Assembly (NCBI RefSeq): GCF_000003815.2
Contig: NC_049991.1
Span: forward strand, 11,816,917 to 11,880,916
Length of the DNA stretch: 64,000 nucleotides
Source of the DNA: Branchiostoma floridae
Lineage: Eukaryota > Chordata > Leptocardii > Amphioxiformes > Branchiostomatidae
Direction: 5' to 3'
Both the position numbers and the translations under genes were made by a program. Of the stretch, positions 12,690 through 24,715 are shown in pieces. Within the stretch, counting starts at the first letter, position 1. Each line of letters begins with the position of its first letter. The notes beneath the pieces are model-generated. The model was not told the DNA's origin. It saw only the letters and a list, made by a program, of their open reading frames with translations, and did not search any database.

Positions 12690-13235
12690 ATAACCTTAGC
12701 GTATAGCTACTGTTTGTCGATGTTGTACTTATTGCCGATGACGTTTGTGCGCGAGCCGAACCAATCGACAACGTCTGTATATCGAAATTCCCTATGGTTA
12801 ATAACCGTTCCCATGATTGCGGCTTGTCTAATAAATCCAGCAATCATGTTTCCGTGCTGACCGTTCGGCCTTCGATGATTGGATTCTTGGACAAGTTGTA
12901 CTTTGCCCTGCCTACGACGTGCCTATCGTCCATCGGCCTGATTAAATCACGCCAGAAATTATTAACTCTAATTTAAAATGTACACGCGCCCAGTAATGAA
13001 AAGCATGTCGTGTGTACGTCATAGTGCTTTGATTGGTTACTCATCCTTCGATGTTCTTCACACAACATTTGGTCCGTGTCGGGCCAAAGGAAATGAAACT
13101 AATCTAATTAGCATAATTGATGGGCCTGTTGTCCTGAGGTCTTTACTCAAGGTCAAAGTCAATCCCATGGGACCAGTCAACCTCCAATCGCAGGGAATGT
13201 CAATCAATCTTCAACTTTTCTGAAAGAAAGCAGAC
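12690..13235. promoter_or_regulatory. Candidate non-coding regulatory block
   Basis: This block has more balanced base composition than its flanks and a high density of factor-like motifs: TAATTAG with CATAATTGAT (homeodomain-like) near 13105-13125, TCAAGGTCA (orphan nuclear-receptor half-site) near 13147, and GATTAAATCA near 12941. No long open frame supports coding. This is pattern-based inference only. Confidence 0.25.
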
Positions 13236-13599
13236 AGGCAGACGTAGGTTTTCTGAAGTAATCACTTGATATGACACTTACTGACGCTTACACCAATGAG
13301 ATGATGATGTTGAGCCTTTGGATCAATGTAGTCAATAGAACTGGGAAGTTCATACGTGAACTGAAGGCGCTTCCTATTCAAAATTGTGGATCTATTTTTA
13401 GATTTGCCAATCAAATGAATCCGCATCTGACCGGAATGCGGCGGCGAGTATGACGTATTGTCAACCTTTCTTGGAAATAACATGAGATAGAATAAATACA
13501 CCCCGCTACATAGCCTGGATGAATAGTTGTGAATAGTCGGCCCATCCCGGGAGGCGAGGGAATTATCGCAATAACTTCTCACCCACCTTATCCCGTAAT

Positions 13600-13783
13600 C
13601 CGCTCACGCGTGGCCGGCCCAGACTCCAGCCCGGCGGGATGTGATGTATAACAGGTCAGCCCGCCGCTGCAGTGCCGGAATAAATTTTCCCTCACAGATT
13701 CCACGTACTGACGATCACTTCCGGTATCGCTAGGTGTTTTCAGACGACTGTTTAACGTGTGCGTGTGCTAACCTACAGGTAAG
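13600..13783 (+). promoter_or_regulatory. Possible promoter and non-coding 5' exon
   Basis: This GC-richer segment carries an ACTTCCGG ETS-type motif near 13718 and ends in a strong donor, CTACAG then GTAAGC, near 13781. A downstream partner exon could be the segment at 14520-14691, which also ends in a consensus donor. No coding continuation was found. Confidence 0.25.
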
Positions 13784-14519
13784 CCATGTTTCTTACCGTA
13801 CAGATCGCGTGACATGGTAGCAACGTTTATGTCCGTAATTCACTTGACCAGATGTTTATCTATATTTCATCACGTTCGCTGCATGTCTTAATGCAATAAC
13901 ATCGTTAAGTTTCCGATGAATCTGATCGAGTGTCTGTATATTCGCATTTTGACCTTTTTTTCTCCCACAAAGCTACGATATATATCAAATATATGTGTAC
14001 ACCCTTAGTTTAACACATTTATTGCCATTACATGGCTTGGAAGGATCGTATGACACCTTACGTCACCATACGTGAGGACGTTACCAAGTTTCCTCCAGCT
14101 GTCTTCGGTAGTTTATCACGTTACCATAGTAACCTATCTCTAGGATCATGCAACCGTCATGACATTCCTGACGGCAATTTGACCTTTATCCACACATTGA
14201 CCTACATGCAAGCCGTATCCTATATGTTCATCATCACTGCATCTTTAACCAACCATTGCCGCGTCTCTCAGCTTAATTGGTTCCACAATATTCCGTCCAA
14301 TGTCAAAGCCCATATCGCACACATTTTCTAACGACTCTAATATAGATCTGTCCTAGCGTATTCCCCCATTACATGGTTATTAGTTGGGTGTTCCCATGCA
14401 TGAAATCATCCAGAATAGGGGCTCTGCAGCCTGTGATTGTGAAGGCCAGCCGTCTGTGGTGTTGCAGGGCCGTACCATGTAGGAGAATTCCCGCCGGACC
14501 AGCTGCTCACTCCGGAACG

Positions 14520-14691
14520 ATGAGTAACGAGCGGCAGGCGGTGGAGGTGACGACATCGCGGCGTGGTGGTTGGGAGGAGGGGGTGCCGAGCTGCCTGAGA
14601 CGCACAGCGGAGAGAGGCCACAGCGGCTACAGCACCGGAGGGGGGTACCTGTGCAACCTGGCAGGGAGGCTTTGATGTCATCTTCACTTCA
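14520..14691 (+). other. Possible orphan exon ending in a consensus donor
   Basis: A GC-rich segment starts near an ATG at 14520 and ends at CACTTCAG followed by GTGAGTC. The frame from that ATG stops about 16 bases before the donor, so if it is an exon it is more likely 5' untranslated, or it is read in another frame. I do not recognise the short peptide. Confidence 0.2.
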
Positions 14692-16387
14692 GGTGAGTCA
14701 TGCGTCCATCCAACAATGTATCGAAAATATCAACACCTCGAAGCTTTTTATACATATTGATATAAAACAGACACGCAGTGCTGACATGCTGCGTCCTCTT
14801 TTACATTTACATTGGATGTATTCGCCCACATGGAGAGACTCAGTACCGTAATGAAAATCTACATCGTCTACAAAAGGTAGCCTTTATCTTACCGATGTAA
14901 GCACAGCTGCCCAGTATCAGAAAATATATTCTTAATAATATTCCTTACTTACATATAGAAATATATACAGCGTTGATAAAAGACCATGCTGTCTCATACG
15001 GAGTCAATAGTGCACCAAATATTTACATATGACGTATTCAATTGAGACACGCTATGAGAATGTTGGTCAGGGAACAACACATCAATATTTATGTCTGAAA
15101 TACCACTGATTATCAATATCTATGCCGATGTGTTGATATCATGAAACTGGAGCTGACATATGTAGACGACGTCACCCATTGTTATTGCGGCACCCCCAGT
15201 CTGTCGGGACTCACGCCATGGCCCCATACTTGGGAGGTAGTCATTAAACTTTCAACGATCCAATTTCTACCAGTAACGCAGTCTACAATGGCGGTAAAGA
15301 AAAACAATAATTGGTCCGCACTGGTCCGTAGCTCCGGATAGTTCACTTTTAATGAAGCCCTTTTCTCTTCAGAGTAGTTAACCGTGAAGTTTATCATGGT
15401 TTACAGCACTCTCGGGCTATATAGTGCTTACCTGTGAGGGTGTCTAGAGGTAGATGCCTATAATGGCTTCACAAAAGCAGTTCTATCCGCCTTTATCTGC
15501 CTTGAACAGTCTCTGTGGCGCGTCATACATGCCCATCTCAAGGCAGGTGATGAGTGTTTTGATATGTTTGTGCACAATTTAAGTCTCCATATACCCGTCT
15601 ACTGGTCGTGAGCTACGCATAGTCGACTAAACGTCGTAAATTACTAGTATCCTACCCTTTGGCAAACTTCTAACTGTTTTCCCAGCCCACAAATGGGACG
15701 GTGAAGACTGCGTTATCTATGCAGAACAAATCTTCCCAGATTCCTTAACACAGTAAAAAAAATTGTCATTTTCAGTATAACTTGTCACGTCTGTTTGCTT
15801 TACACTTGGCACTCCTGGCTCGCAGCACGAGAGTGGAATAAAATATTCCCAATGTACATCATTGAACGAGTCTAATCCTGGAACAAATTGGATTCAAAGG
15901 GTGAAAATGCCATGTCCCTTGCCAGGTATAACTTATATAGCTTGGACCTCAGCCTGTCGTTAAGGGTATATTGGACTCCAAACGATTTCTCTTAGTTGCG
16001 GTACAACTTGAGAAGTCCAAGCACGTGATGACTATGCTCCTAAATGTCCAGTCACGAAAATAACATAGGCCAGGTCCAGAACATTCCTCTACACACGTAG
16101 CACACGTAGTTACGTATACCGCACCAACACCTGATACCTTCAAGACGGGGTTGGCCAAGCACATGGGCCTCTCTACTGACCGACTGATGTAGTTGGAAGT
16201 ATATAGTGTGGCTGAAACTTCACATTGTTTTTCACTCTTTTGTTCTCGTTTATTGCACCTACTTTTTTGCACCACCACCGGCCACGCTACCGTGTACCTC
16301 CCTGGTCGGGATACACGGTAGTGGGTTTTGGCTAGTATTTATATAGATAGATAGATAGATGTTGTTTGTCCGTCGAGTCGACGAGGA

Positions 16388-17061
16388 CTTCAAAGCCGAA
16401 CTGAGCATCGTCTTAATTGAAAATGAACATTTAAAATGATAGATAGAACACGCAACACGTGCGTAACATCTTTTTGCTTCTTTGCTGCTTACTTTTTAGT
16501 CTCTTTGCCATTGCTTGTTTCCCTAATCTTTTATCTCCATTCATCGCTTTTGTCATTTCCAACAGCTAAACTATGATTCCTTTTCATCTACCCTCTAAAT
16601 TACTCCCTGCTTGGGGACCTTTCCCTGGCCGCTTAACAGTGACATTGAACGACAATATAAACACAAGTGGGCGTTTGATTGAGTATTCACACTTGACACC
16701 CCATTTCTGAGAGGTATGTCTTGATCCACCGACGCACACACAGCGTTGTAGTCGTGTCAATAGATCACTTCCTTGAAGGTGAAACACAAAGGTAATATCA
16801 TAATATCAAGCTTTGTGGAGTATATCATGCACAACCAGACATTTTGGGTATGATTTGAAAATCTTATGACATTTGAAACCCGATATTCCCTGAATTCAAC
16901 TCTAGCATAAAGATTGTTGACCAGCCTAAGTGGCTTACTTCAAGCTTCATCGATGTCAGGGAGTTGATTACATTGAAGTTCATCCCTGATGATCTCCACA
17001 AAACGCTACTTCAAAGCCGAGCTGAGCATCGTCTTAATTGAAAATTAACATTTAGAAAATG
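16388..17061. repeat. Dispersed direct repeat of about 50 bp, two copies
   Basis: Copy 1 is about 16388-16438 and copy 2 about 17009-17061. Both begin CTTCAAAGCCGA and contain GAGCATCGTCTTAATTGAAA, with a few substitutions. They lie about 620 bases apart in the same orientation. Confidence 0.85.
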
Positions 17062-20000
17062 TCAAAGGTAACGTTGTACTGCCACCTTTATTTACTAGAT
17101 GTGCGCTGAAGTAACATTGACAGAATCGTTCATTGCCATGATGACTCACGGGTGTTCTACGCATTAGTAGTCAGGTACAGGATAGCTACAACGTATCAGT
17201 GTACATGGATAAGTTGGTTTGACAAACTGGGTTGAGGTGGTCGGAATTGGAGCAATGACGCATAAAGAACGCCCGAAAATCAATGCGATGACTAACTCCA
17301 TTCTCGTGTAAGCTAAACATGAGGATTTTGTAAAGGAATTCAAAACGTGTGACAAATGTATACGTACGGTATAACATCTATCTATCTAAATGATTTAACA
17401 CCAAGGAGTCATATTGATATCCGTAGACTGTATATTGTTACTGACGTGTATAAGAGAGAAGAGATATCGCACATCCTCAATAGCATTTTACACTACACAC
17501 AAAATCAAGATGGAACGACCGTCGACTTATCCTACATAAACTGGCAGTAAAATTCACGCGAAGTTGATTGGCCACTTTGGCGTTGTTCCAGAAATGTTGC
17601 GATAACACATTCCCTCTAAACCTCTATCAAATTCTCTGAATTTGTCGGTTTCGAATGAGAGACTTCGATTAAACATCTGCATTCAACTCTCAAGAACCAG
17701 GTAGAGGGGTGGATCACAGGATCGATAAGAACTTAAGTTACTTTATTTCCAGCGTGATTCATTTATTCTTTGCCATTCCGGTGTGTTATTGTGCTTATCA
17801 AGTATTCAAACCACGCAGTGGGGTATCATTATACATTGTTGGGGGCTGGAAGTATAGTTGATCCCAGACCTAAGGGTCGATAGGTGATAATGATGGTTTT
17901 AATCTGAAGTTCTGAACTCCTGTATCGGGTATCATTTACTTGGCCTTTACACTTATGTGATGTATCATCTTTCCTTGTGCTTTGTCTGAAATGACAACAG
18001 ATTTATCATATAGAGTAACGGGGTTAATAATATCTAACGTGAAACTGATGCACTTTTTGTCGTTAACACTAGTTAAGTTTTGTACATCATCTGACCACGG
18101 TATAACCGATTAAGCATGGCTCTCTGCCATGTATTCTGCATAAGAACTTTTCTCTTGAGATACATGTAAAGGGCTCCAATTTCCTGACTACAAAGCCCTT
18201 TCTTTGTGTGATTATACATCTAGCTCAAGTATAGACAGTTTACCATGACAATGACCGACATTATTGAGCATAATAAAGTGTACGTGAATTCTGCCACGCC
18301 CATCTGTCCACAAGTGCGGCACGGATATAGATCACATGACAAACGTGTGTTATGGTTCTAGAGAGGATATCGGCTGGCAAAAAGCCAACTGAATAATCAG
18401 ATGGAGACAAATGTCCGGCACAAGGCACAACAATGGTGTGGCGTCTTCCCTCGCTGCACTTTGAGTGAGGAGCATTGATCTTCAGAAGCATTGGACACTC
18501 CATAGGTATGCTTCGTTGCGCAATCGTTACAGAATTAGACCTCCACTTGACTTCATGAAGATGAAAACCACCAGGTGCTTTGAGGTTGTTAAGTTGAATA
18601 TCGGCTTTTCTGAGATTTGCTCGAGTTTTTGGCTCACGGGTGGCGCAATGAAAGTCACCCAACATCCCTGCAGGGGCGTTGGGTCGTTGGGGCGCTGTGG
18701 TAGGGGCTCCGCACCTAGTATAGAATCCGATATTATGTAAAAATGCACAGTTATTGATATGTTCTTTGGCATGTTCAAAGGAACCAAGGTATTACTTTTC
18801 GTTGGTTGGATAGGATAAAACAGTTTTTCATGCATTGGTGGGATGCGACCAGACGTTGTTGGTTGTCATTCATGTTTCTATTTGTTGTATCTATTCGGTG
18901 CCCTGGCGACTCTGGCAGACCATATTCCGACAAGTAAGTAGGAATGTTGTTGTCATTCTTTCCAACATCTTGGTCGAATAAAACTTTCACCTTTCCTTAC
19001 TGCGTCATTAATTCGTAAGTGTAAAATGACAACTTTGCAATTCATCGTATGAAATATCGTTGCCCCCTCTTCTCATTGTGTTCTTTTAAACGGAATAGCT
19101 GCAAAACAAGATGATGTATGAGCCACTCCTGCGAACCCGGTTGTGGCTGTAATTGGGGGCGCCCTGCCCGTATAGCTGAGCATTAATTTTAGTTTCACGA
19201 CCTTCCATTGCGCACAGCTCCGCAAGGATCCGATAGACGAGACAAGGAGCGTTCCCGACTTTTAAAGTTGTGTAGATCCTCTCCTGATGCTGCACAGTTG
19301 ATCGAGGAGAGACTGCATCAATCGCTAATTGCATCAGAGTGACAAACAAGCGGGTGATACAGTGGAACACGCCCTGCACATGAGAGAACTTTCCGTGCTC
19401 ATCAACCGCGAGTCGCTATTACTATGATTAAACGTCAGGACTCCCTCCTCTGCATTCTAGTGACCCGATGTTGTCGGTAAATAGACCACGGACTATCGAT
19501 CGGGCACAAAGCGCGCTGGGGTTGTCTCCAGATGGTCCCGCCTGGTCCTGGTCAGTCCCGCTCGGATGGCAGGTCGGGAGGTGCGCTTCGAGCTCGCGCA
19601 AGTAAGTCTTAGTGTAGAAAAGAGTTTGTCTGCGTCTTCTTAGGTTGGCCTTGTCCCGGTTGAGGGGAAACCACAACCTGTGATCATCAGGACAACAAGC
19701 TTCAGTTGTGACGTCTGGGCGCTTCTCGATATATGGTATGGTTGTCCATTTCTTTACGTCGTCATTGTTTGCCGGGAATATTGTTTACTGGCAAACTACA
19801 TTATAAGTTAGAAAATGGGGCACACACGCAAGGTGCGGAATTGCTTTTCCTGTTAGTTTGGCATAATTTCTTGCGAAGAATGTAAGAGAATGTCATCGGC
19901 TCCAATGAAGTCGTTGTGAACATAGTTGTTATCCTGCAACTTTGTGGTTCGTTATGGCGATAAAAGGTACACATTGAAACTGTGCATTTGTGGAAAATCC

Positions 20001-20342
20001 GCATCTCTTGATGGCTTTGAAGAGGAATGAATCCTGTATTAGAACAGCTATTGTTGCCTTATATCCACCGACTATCCCCGTAGAATGACCTACTTCATGA
20101 AAAACCTATTACTGCGTGTGTCTGAAATTAAACCTCGACAACTGCTTCATGGAATCCAGCTACAGCTTAAAGTAATGTATCGACTTTTTCATCAACAACT
20201 CTCGTCCAATTTCCATTCTAAATGAATTCGGCTTGAAGACGTTACATGCGGGGAAATCGACTTTTCATGTTAGCGGGATTCTCACACGCCTGGCCCCGTT
20301 TGTAGATCGGCGATGGTTTGGGTGATTTTTTTCCTTATCAAG

Positions 20343-20582
20343 GTGGCGCCCAATTGCCTTGTGGCCTCGAATGGTCCGGAGTAGTCATGGGTTCGATTCC
20401 AGGCTGGATATTGTGTCCTTGCATGGGACAGACACTTCACAGTGCTTTCTTCACTCTACCCAGGTGTAAAAAGTGATACCTGACTTAAGTTGGGAAGGTA
20501 AAAGGCGGTGAAAGGAGAAGGACGGGCTCCACCTTCTAATACGCCTCAAAAGGCCTATGGGTCTACATTTAGACCTTAACTA
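20343..20582 (+). mobile_element. tRNA-derived SINE-like element
   Basis: It contains a pol III B-box (GGTTCGATTCC near 20390) followed by TGCATGGGACAGACACTT and CTCTACCCAGGTGTAAA. A tRNA-like head followed by this type of conserved body is common in marine-invertebrate SINEs. The A-box is poor and the ends are not defined. Confidence 0.55.
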
Positions 20583-22330
20583 CCTTTACTATTTTTTATT
20601 TGCCCCGTTTGTTTGAATCATCGATTCCGTCTCGCAATGACGCCACTACTAGCGAGAAAGATGATTTCATCGGCTAGCGCTGGCACTGTGACATTTTCAA
20701 AACAGATAAAACTTACAGATGACAAATTTGTGCGATAGCGAAAGTACTTTACTTTGAAATATCTTACCCAGTTTGCTGGCATGAAATGTACACACGATAC
20801 AAAAATGACATCGACGCTAATAACTGACCGTGTTTTGTTCAAGAAAAGATATAACGACACAGCTATAAAGATAGCGAAAACACGAGGATGTATCACACAG
20901 GATCTGCTTGGCGATGAATATAACAAAGTTTTTAAGATTACTCTTGTCACATAAAGTGTGACGATTCCCCTTCCTGAAGAATGGAAATTATACCGTGCTG
21001 TAATATATGAATTGGGCATTTTTTTGCGTTTATCTGTGACATTTTGACATTTTTTCATCTCGTTCAGAGACCTTGGCACAGAATAAAGTCATTACTTTTG
21101 GAATGTTGTATCGGAAGTTGCAGAATAATTAGATCTATGGGTTCTAAACTGAATTTTCCTGACATGTGAAGTGTTATAAAATAATTAGTGCGCCACAATG
21201 CGACCATGTTGCCGTACTGATTACTTCGTCCTCCACCTTAATCTGTAGGAAATGTATCTAATGCCTGTTTCATGTATATTTCACGGCAAGTCGCCTCCCG
21301 TTATCAGTGCGTGATGTCAGCCGTGTCCTATTCATTACTGGCGGCATAAAGTCTTGCATGAGACACGATACTAAAAAAACTGTTTTATTACTTTGCCGAT
21401 GGCACAGCAAGGATTATGTGACACGTGTGAGTAAGTGTTGTTCAACTTCAGACGTGTTCAGTTATATACGATATATGAGTCTGTTTCTTCATCTTCGACA
21501 TGTGTTTAAAAGGGATGTCACTGGTCCTAAGGTTGTAACCGAGAAGCCGGTTCAATCGTGGGTTGGGCATTTTGGTTGGGGCCCATCGGTTTTTCGGAAG
21601 GGATGTAATATGGGGAGGAGGTGCCTCAAGCACGTTAAGGTGGAAATGCTAGCAACCAGCCTCTGTAAAAATACCCTGCTTCTTGCTGCTTCTAGGCTCT
21701 AGAGGTGAACAACAGCATTAACAATGTGTTTGGAAACATTAACTTTTCTAAGTGTTTCCGAGACATTCCAGTGGACACCGTTATTGCAAAGGTGCTTCAA
21801 ATGGACGAGAAAGTGCTGATGAAAATACCTGACCATGACGTAGAAAACGACCATCCCAGCAGACAGGGTGAATAATGAGGACATCAAACGGTGCATTGGA
21901 CAGTCTGCCCTCCATGAACTTGACCAGATGGACCAGTGCGCCCCTGAGCCACAGGGGTCAGGGTATTAAAAAGTTCCATATCAATTCCCGGGGTTTTCGA
22001 TAAGTTTTCCTGGTCGTATAAGGTCTGTGGGACCCCAATATATTCGGTCTGTTGACGTAGGTGCATATCAGCGTTTAACTTGGCTTTATGGGCGCGATGT
22101 TATGCCTCGGCTGTTAATCTCCAAACAGATGTTCGGAAATTTCTGCAATAAAGTTCTGACTGGATTGCTTTTCTTACAGTCCTCTAGAAGCCGACTGGAA
22201 GTTTCACAATTGTTCACCCCAACGTCTGCTTAGAAATTATTGTATCCTTCCGTTTCCAGCGTTGACTGGTTCCCACCGGTCGCATTGCAAAGTGACGGAC
22301 ACAGTTGGAACTTCAACTTCAACTTGGACT

Positions 22331-22832
22331 ATCATTAAACAGTACTGAGCTTGAGGCGCAATATCTTCAGCCTTGTTTGCTATGTAATACCAATCTCAAA
22401 ACCGTTGTGATTTCACACTTGGCTATATAGTCATAACGTTGATAAACTACAATGTCTTGGTAGACATGGAATAGGCCGTCTGATCAGAAAAGCTTTGCGT
22501 CTGATTGCCCACTTCGACATCTGTTTGGAGATAAGACTATACAGCCTCTTGCAAACGAGGCCTAGACTGCAGATCTTGCGCCTCAAGACTATTATCAAAC
22601 AGTACTGAGCTTGAGGCGCAAAACTTGCAGTCTCGGCCTCGTTCGCTATGTTATATCAACATTCCGACGTTTTCAACTTCAAAACCCGTTTTTGTTTTTG
22701 CACTAAACTATAGTCATAAACCACAATGTCGCGGTGGACATGGATTAGGGCTGTCGGAAAAGACCGGGGCGCGTCCGGTCAGAAAAACTTTTCGTATGAT
22801 TGTCCGCTTCGACATCTGTATGGAGATTAGAC
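22331..22832. repeat. Diverged tandem duplication with an internal hairpin
   Basis: Unit 1 (about 22331-22537) and unit 2 (about 22591-22832) share the order AACAGTACTGAGCTTGAGGC, a CACAATGTC/TACAATGTC block, then CTTCGACATCTGT. Between and into unit 2 there is an inverted pair, about 22551-22588 against 22609-22646 (GCAAACGAGGC and GCCTCGTTCGC ends). Confidence 0.75.
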
Positions 22833-23387
22833 TCTTCATCGTGTCGTCGACTTCACAGCGAACCCTCACAGTTCAGTTAATACAGACATATCTGAAATTG
22901 ATCTCAGGATTATGCGGAAATCAGGTACTTTGTAGAGAAGTTCATCCCTCTTGAGGGAATACCCTGACAACCGCTCTCATCAGTTATCCCGTCTCCGGGT
23001 ACGACTGAGACGTGGATTTATCGACCCCGACACAAGACAATACAACACGCGAAGATACGTGTTGCCAAGTTACAAAGATCGTACCTATCAACTTTTGATG
23101 CAAACTTGCATTTTACCTCGAATGTCTCTTCAGTGTACATCAGTGTCGGATAGGATTACGTCACACACACAACATTAAATATGTGATTACTAGCATGTTC
23201 TATATTCCATCATTAGAGATTAAAAATGTACATCTGCATTTTCCTTTATAGAATATTGATAGTTACGAAGATTACACGGAGATGGATCGAAGGATGAGAG
23301 ACAGGGTAATATCGACACGTCTGACGTCAGGTAGCCTGGTAACCATTCTCATCGGTTTAGACAAGTTGTGTTTTACCGGCTAAGTCT

Positions 23388-23523
23388 TAATCTCCAAGCA
23401 GATCCTATGGTGCCATAAGATAGTATCAAATCTGGCCAAGGAGTATAGCCGGCTAAGGGAGTCAAACGGGCTACGGGAAGTTTGATACTATACATTACGC
23501 ACCGTGGATCTGGTTGGAGATTA
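23388..23523. mobile_element. MITE-like element, TAATCTCCAAGCAGAT family
   Basis: The left end TAATCTCCAAGCAGATCC is matched in inverse by GGATCTGGTTGGAGATTA on the right. Inside, a second inverted pair is built on GATAGTATCAAA and TTTGATACTAT. Related copies lie at 29922-30228 and, by the CTCCAAGCAG end, at 54476-54633. Confidence 0.75.
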
Positions 23524-23537
23524 CCTAAGTCTTACTA

Positions 23538-23784
23538 ATGCTTAGGTCACATTTCCTAAACGGGGCCCGGTCGTGCAGTATGTGAGAACGAAAAGTAGGA
23601 TAAAAAAGATAACGAAACACATAAAACGTAAAATTAATCAAGCATGAGCATGCAAAATATAAAAACATTCAATCATGAGCACTATTTGTGCATAAGCACG
23701 TGCATGTTTCTTGATACAACATTTTATTTTCAATTTCGACAAACTGCCCGGCCGGGCCCCGGCTTGGAAATGTGACCTAAGCAT
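23538..23784. mobile_element. MITE-like element with about 30-bp terminal inverted repeats
   Basis: The left end ATGCTTAGGTCACATTTCC is mirrored by GGAAATGTGACCTAAGCAT on the right, followed inward by GGGGCCCGG and CCGGGCCCC. The core is AT-rich and non-coding. Only about 14 bases separate it from the element at 23388-23523. Confidence 0.85.
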
Positions 23785-24597
23785 AAAAGTGGCTTAGATG
23801 ATACGTTAACTACAATGATTGATTTACCAACAGTTGTCACTATTTTCGGGATATATGATTATGAAGGCCATAAATTCCCTTGATAACCAATTAGCGTTAG
23901 ACTGTTCCTTTGTCAGCACCATTGGGTTCACTGGAGGTGAAGCTGAAGTTTGACCCATGGTGCATTTTAGGGATACTTGGTGCTGGTCCGTGCGTCATTC
24001 AGATATGTGCTTATCACTTCCGAGATGGAGCCGATTTGTTTCCACATAACCTCTGCATCTGGCTTTAATTAATGATCCTCTGTTTCTATCTATGGTGCCT
24101 GTATCTTGGTGATCGTGAGAGAGTCTTGACAACTGTCCGGTGACTGAAGCCTCAAAACAGCCGTTGCCCCCTGGCCAGCTCAAACGATATTCTTCAGTTT
24201 CACCAATGCCTGAGAGCAAACACAAGAAAAGCGATGTAGTCTAGCCAATAGCCTCATTTAATGCCATTAATCTAACCATGCAGTGTTTGTTTTTAACCTC
24301 CTTGGTTTCACTAAGCCCAAAACCCCACAGAGGCAAGGCTAAACTGAGTTCGATTGCGTTCGACTGCGTAAGTTTGCTTCGCCAGAGACCTGCTTCGAAC
24401 TTGTGAAAGACGTGGAAATCATCTGTTTTCATGTCGCACTGGCATCAGTGGACGAATCAGGACGGATGTTCGGCACAGGGATGGTTGAACTGTCTGACTT
24501 TTGAGGGGCGGGGTTGACGTACTTGACGCGGTTTGCACGTCAAACTTCCGCCTTGTGAACTTCCAGTCCCCAACTTCCTTGTGAACTTGCCAAAATG

Positions 24598-24715
24598 CAG
24601 TTACTCAAGCAACTGGATATGATTTGGGACACTGTCAGACGTTTCAGACAGCCATCCGACGTCTTTCGTCTGTGACACGTCCGTCCAAAATCATATTCAG
24701 TTGCTTGAGTAACTG
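24598..24715. mobile_element. Foldback MITE, CAGTTACTCAAGCAACTG ends
   Basis: The left end CAGTTACTCAAGCAACTG with GATATGATTT is mirrored by AAATCATATTCAGTTGC and TTGAGTAACTG on the right. The middle holds CAGACG and CGTCTG pairs. It is about 118 bp long, with no coding content. Confidence 0.85.

Larger units (their letters stand above)
11893..20340. other. Long non-coding stretch, no gene supported
   Basis: Only short, unconvincing open frames occur here. Visible items are a possible regulatory block at 12.7-13.25 kb, two GC-richer segments at about 13.6-13.8 and 14.4-14.7 kb that end in good donor sites, a GATA microsatellite at about 16344-16360, a hairpin at about 16276-16313 and a 50-bp direct repeat at 16388 and 17009. 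Confidence 0.5.

Noticed and set aside
20618-21079. 153-codon minus-strand ORF
   Set aside because: There are no motifs, no splice partners and no composition change. It lies in AT-rich DNA where such frames occur by chance.
21307-21702. 131-codon plus-strand ORF
   Set aside because: There is no recognisable domain, and the frame ends in ordinary non-coding sequence.
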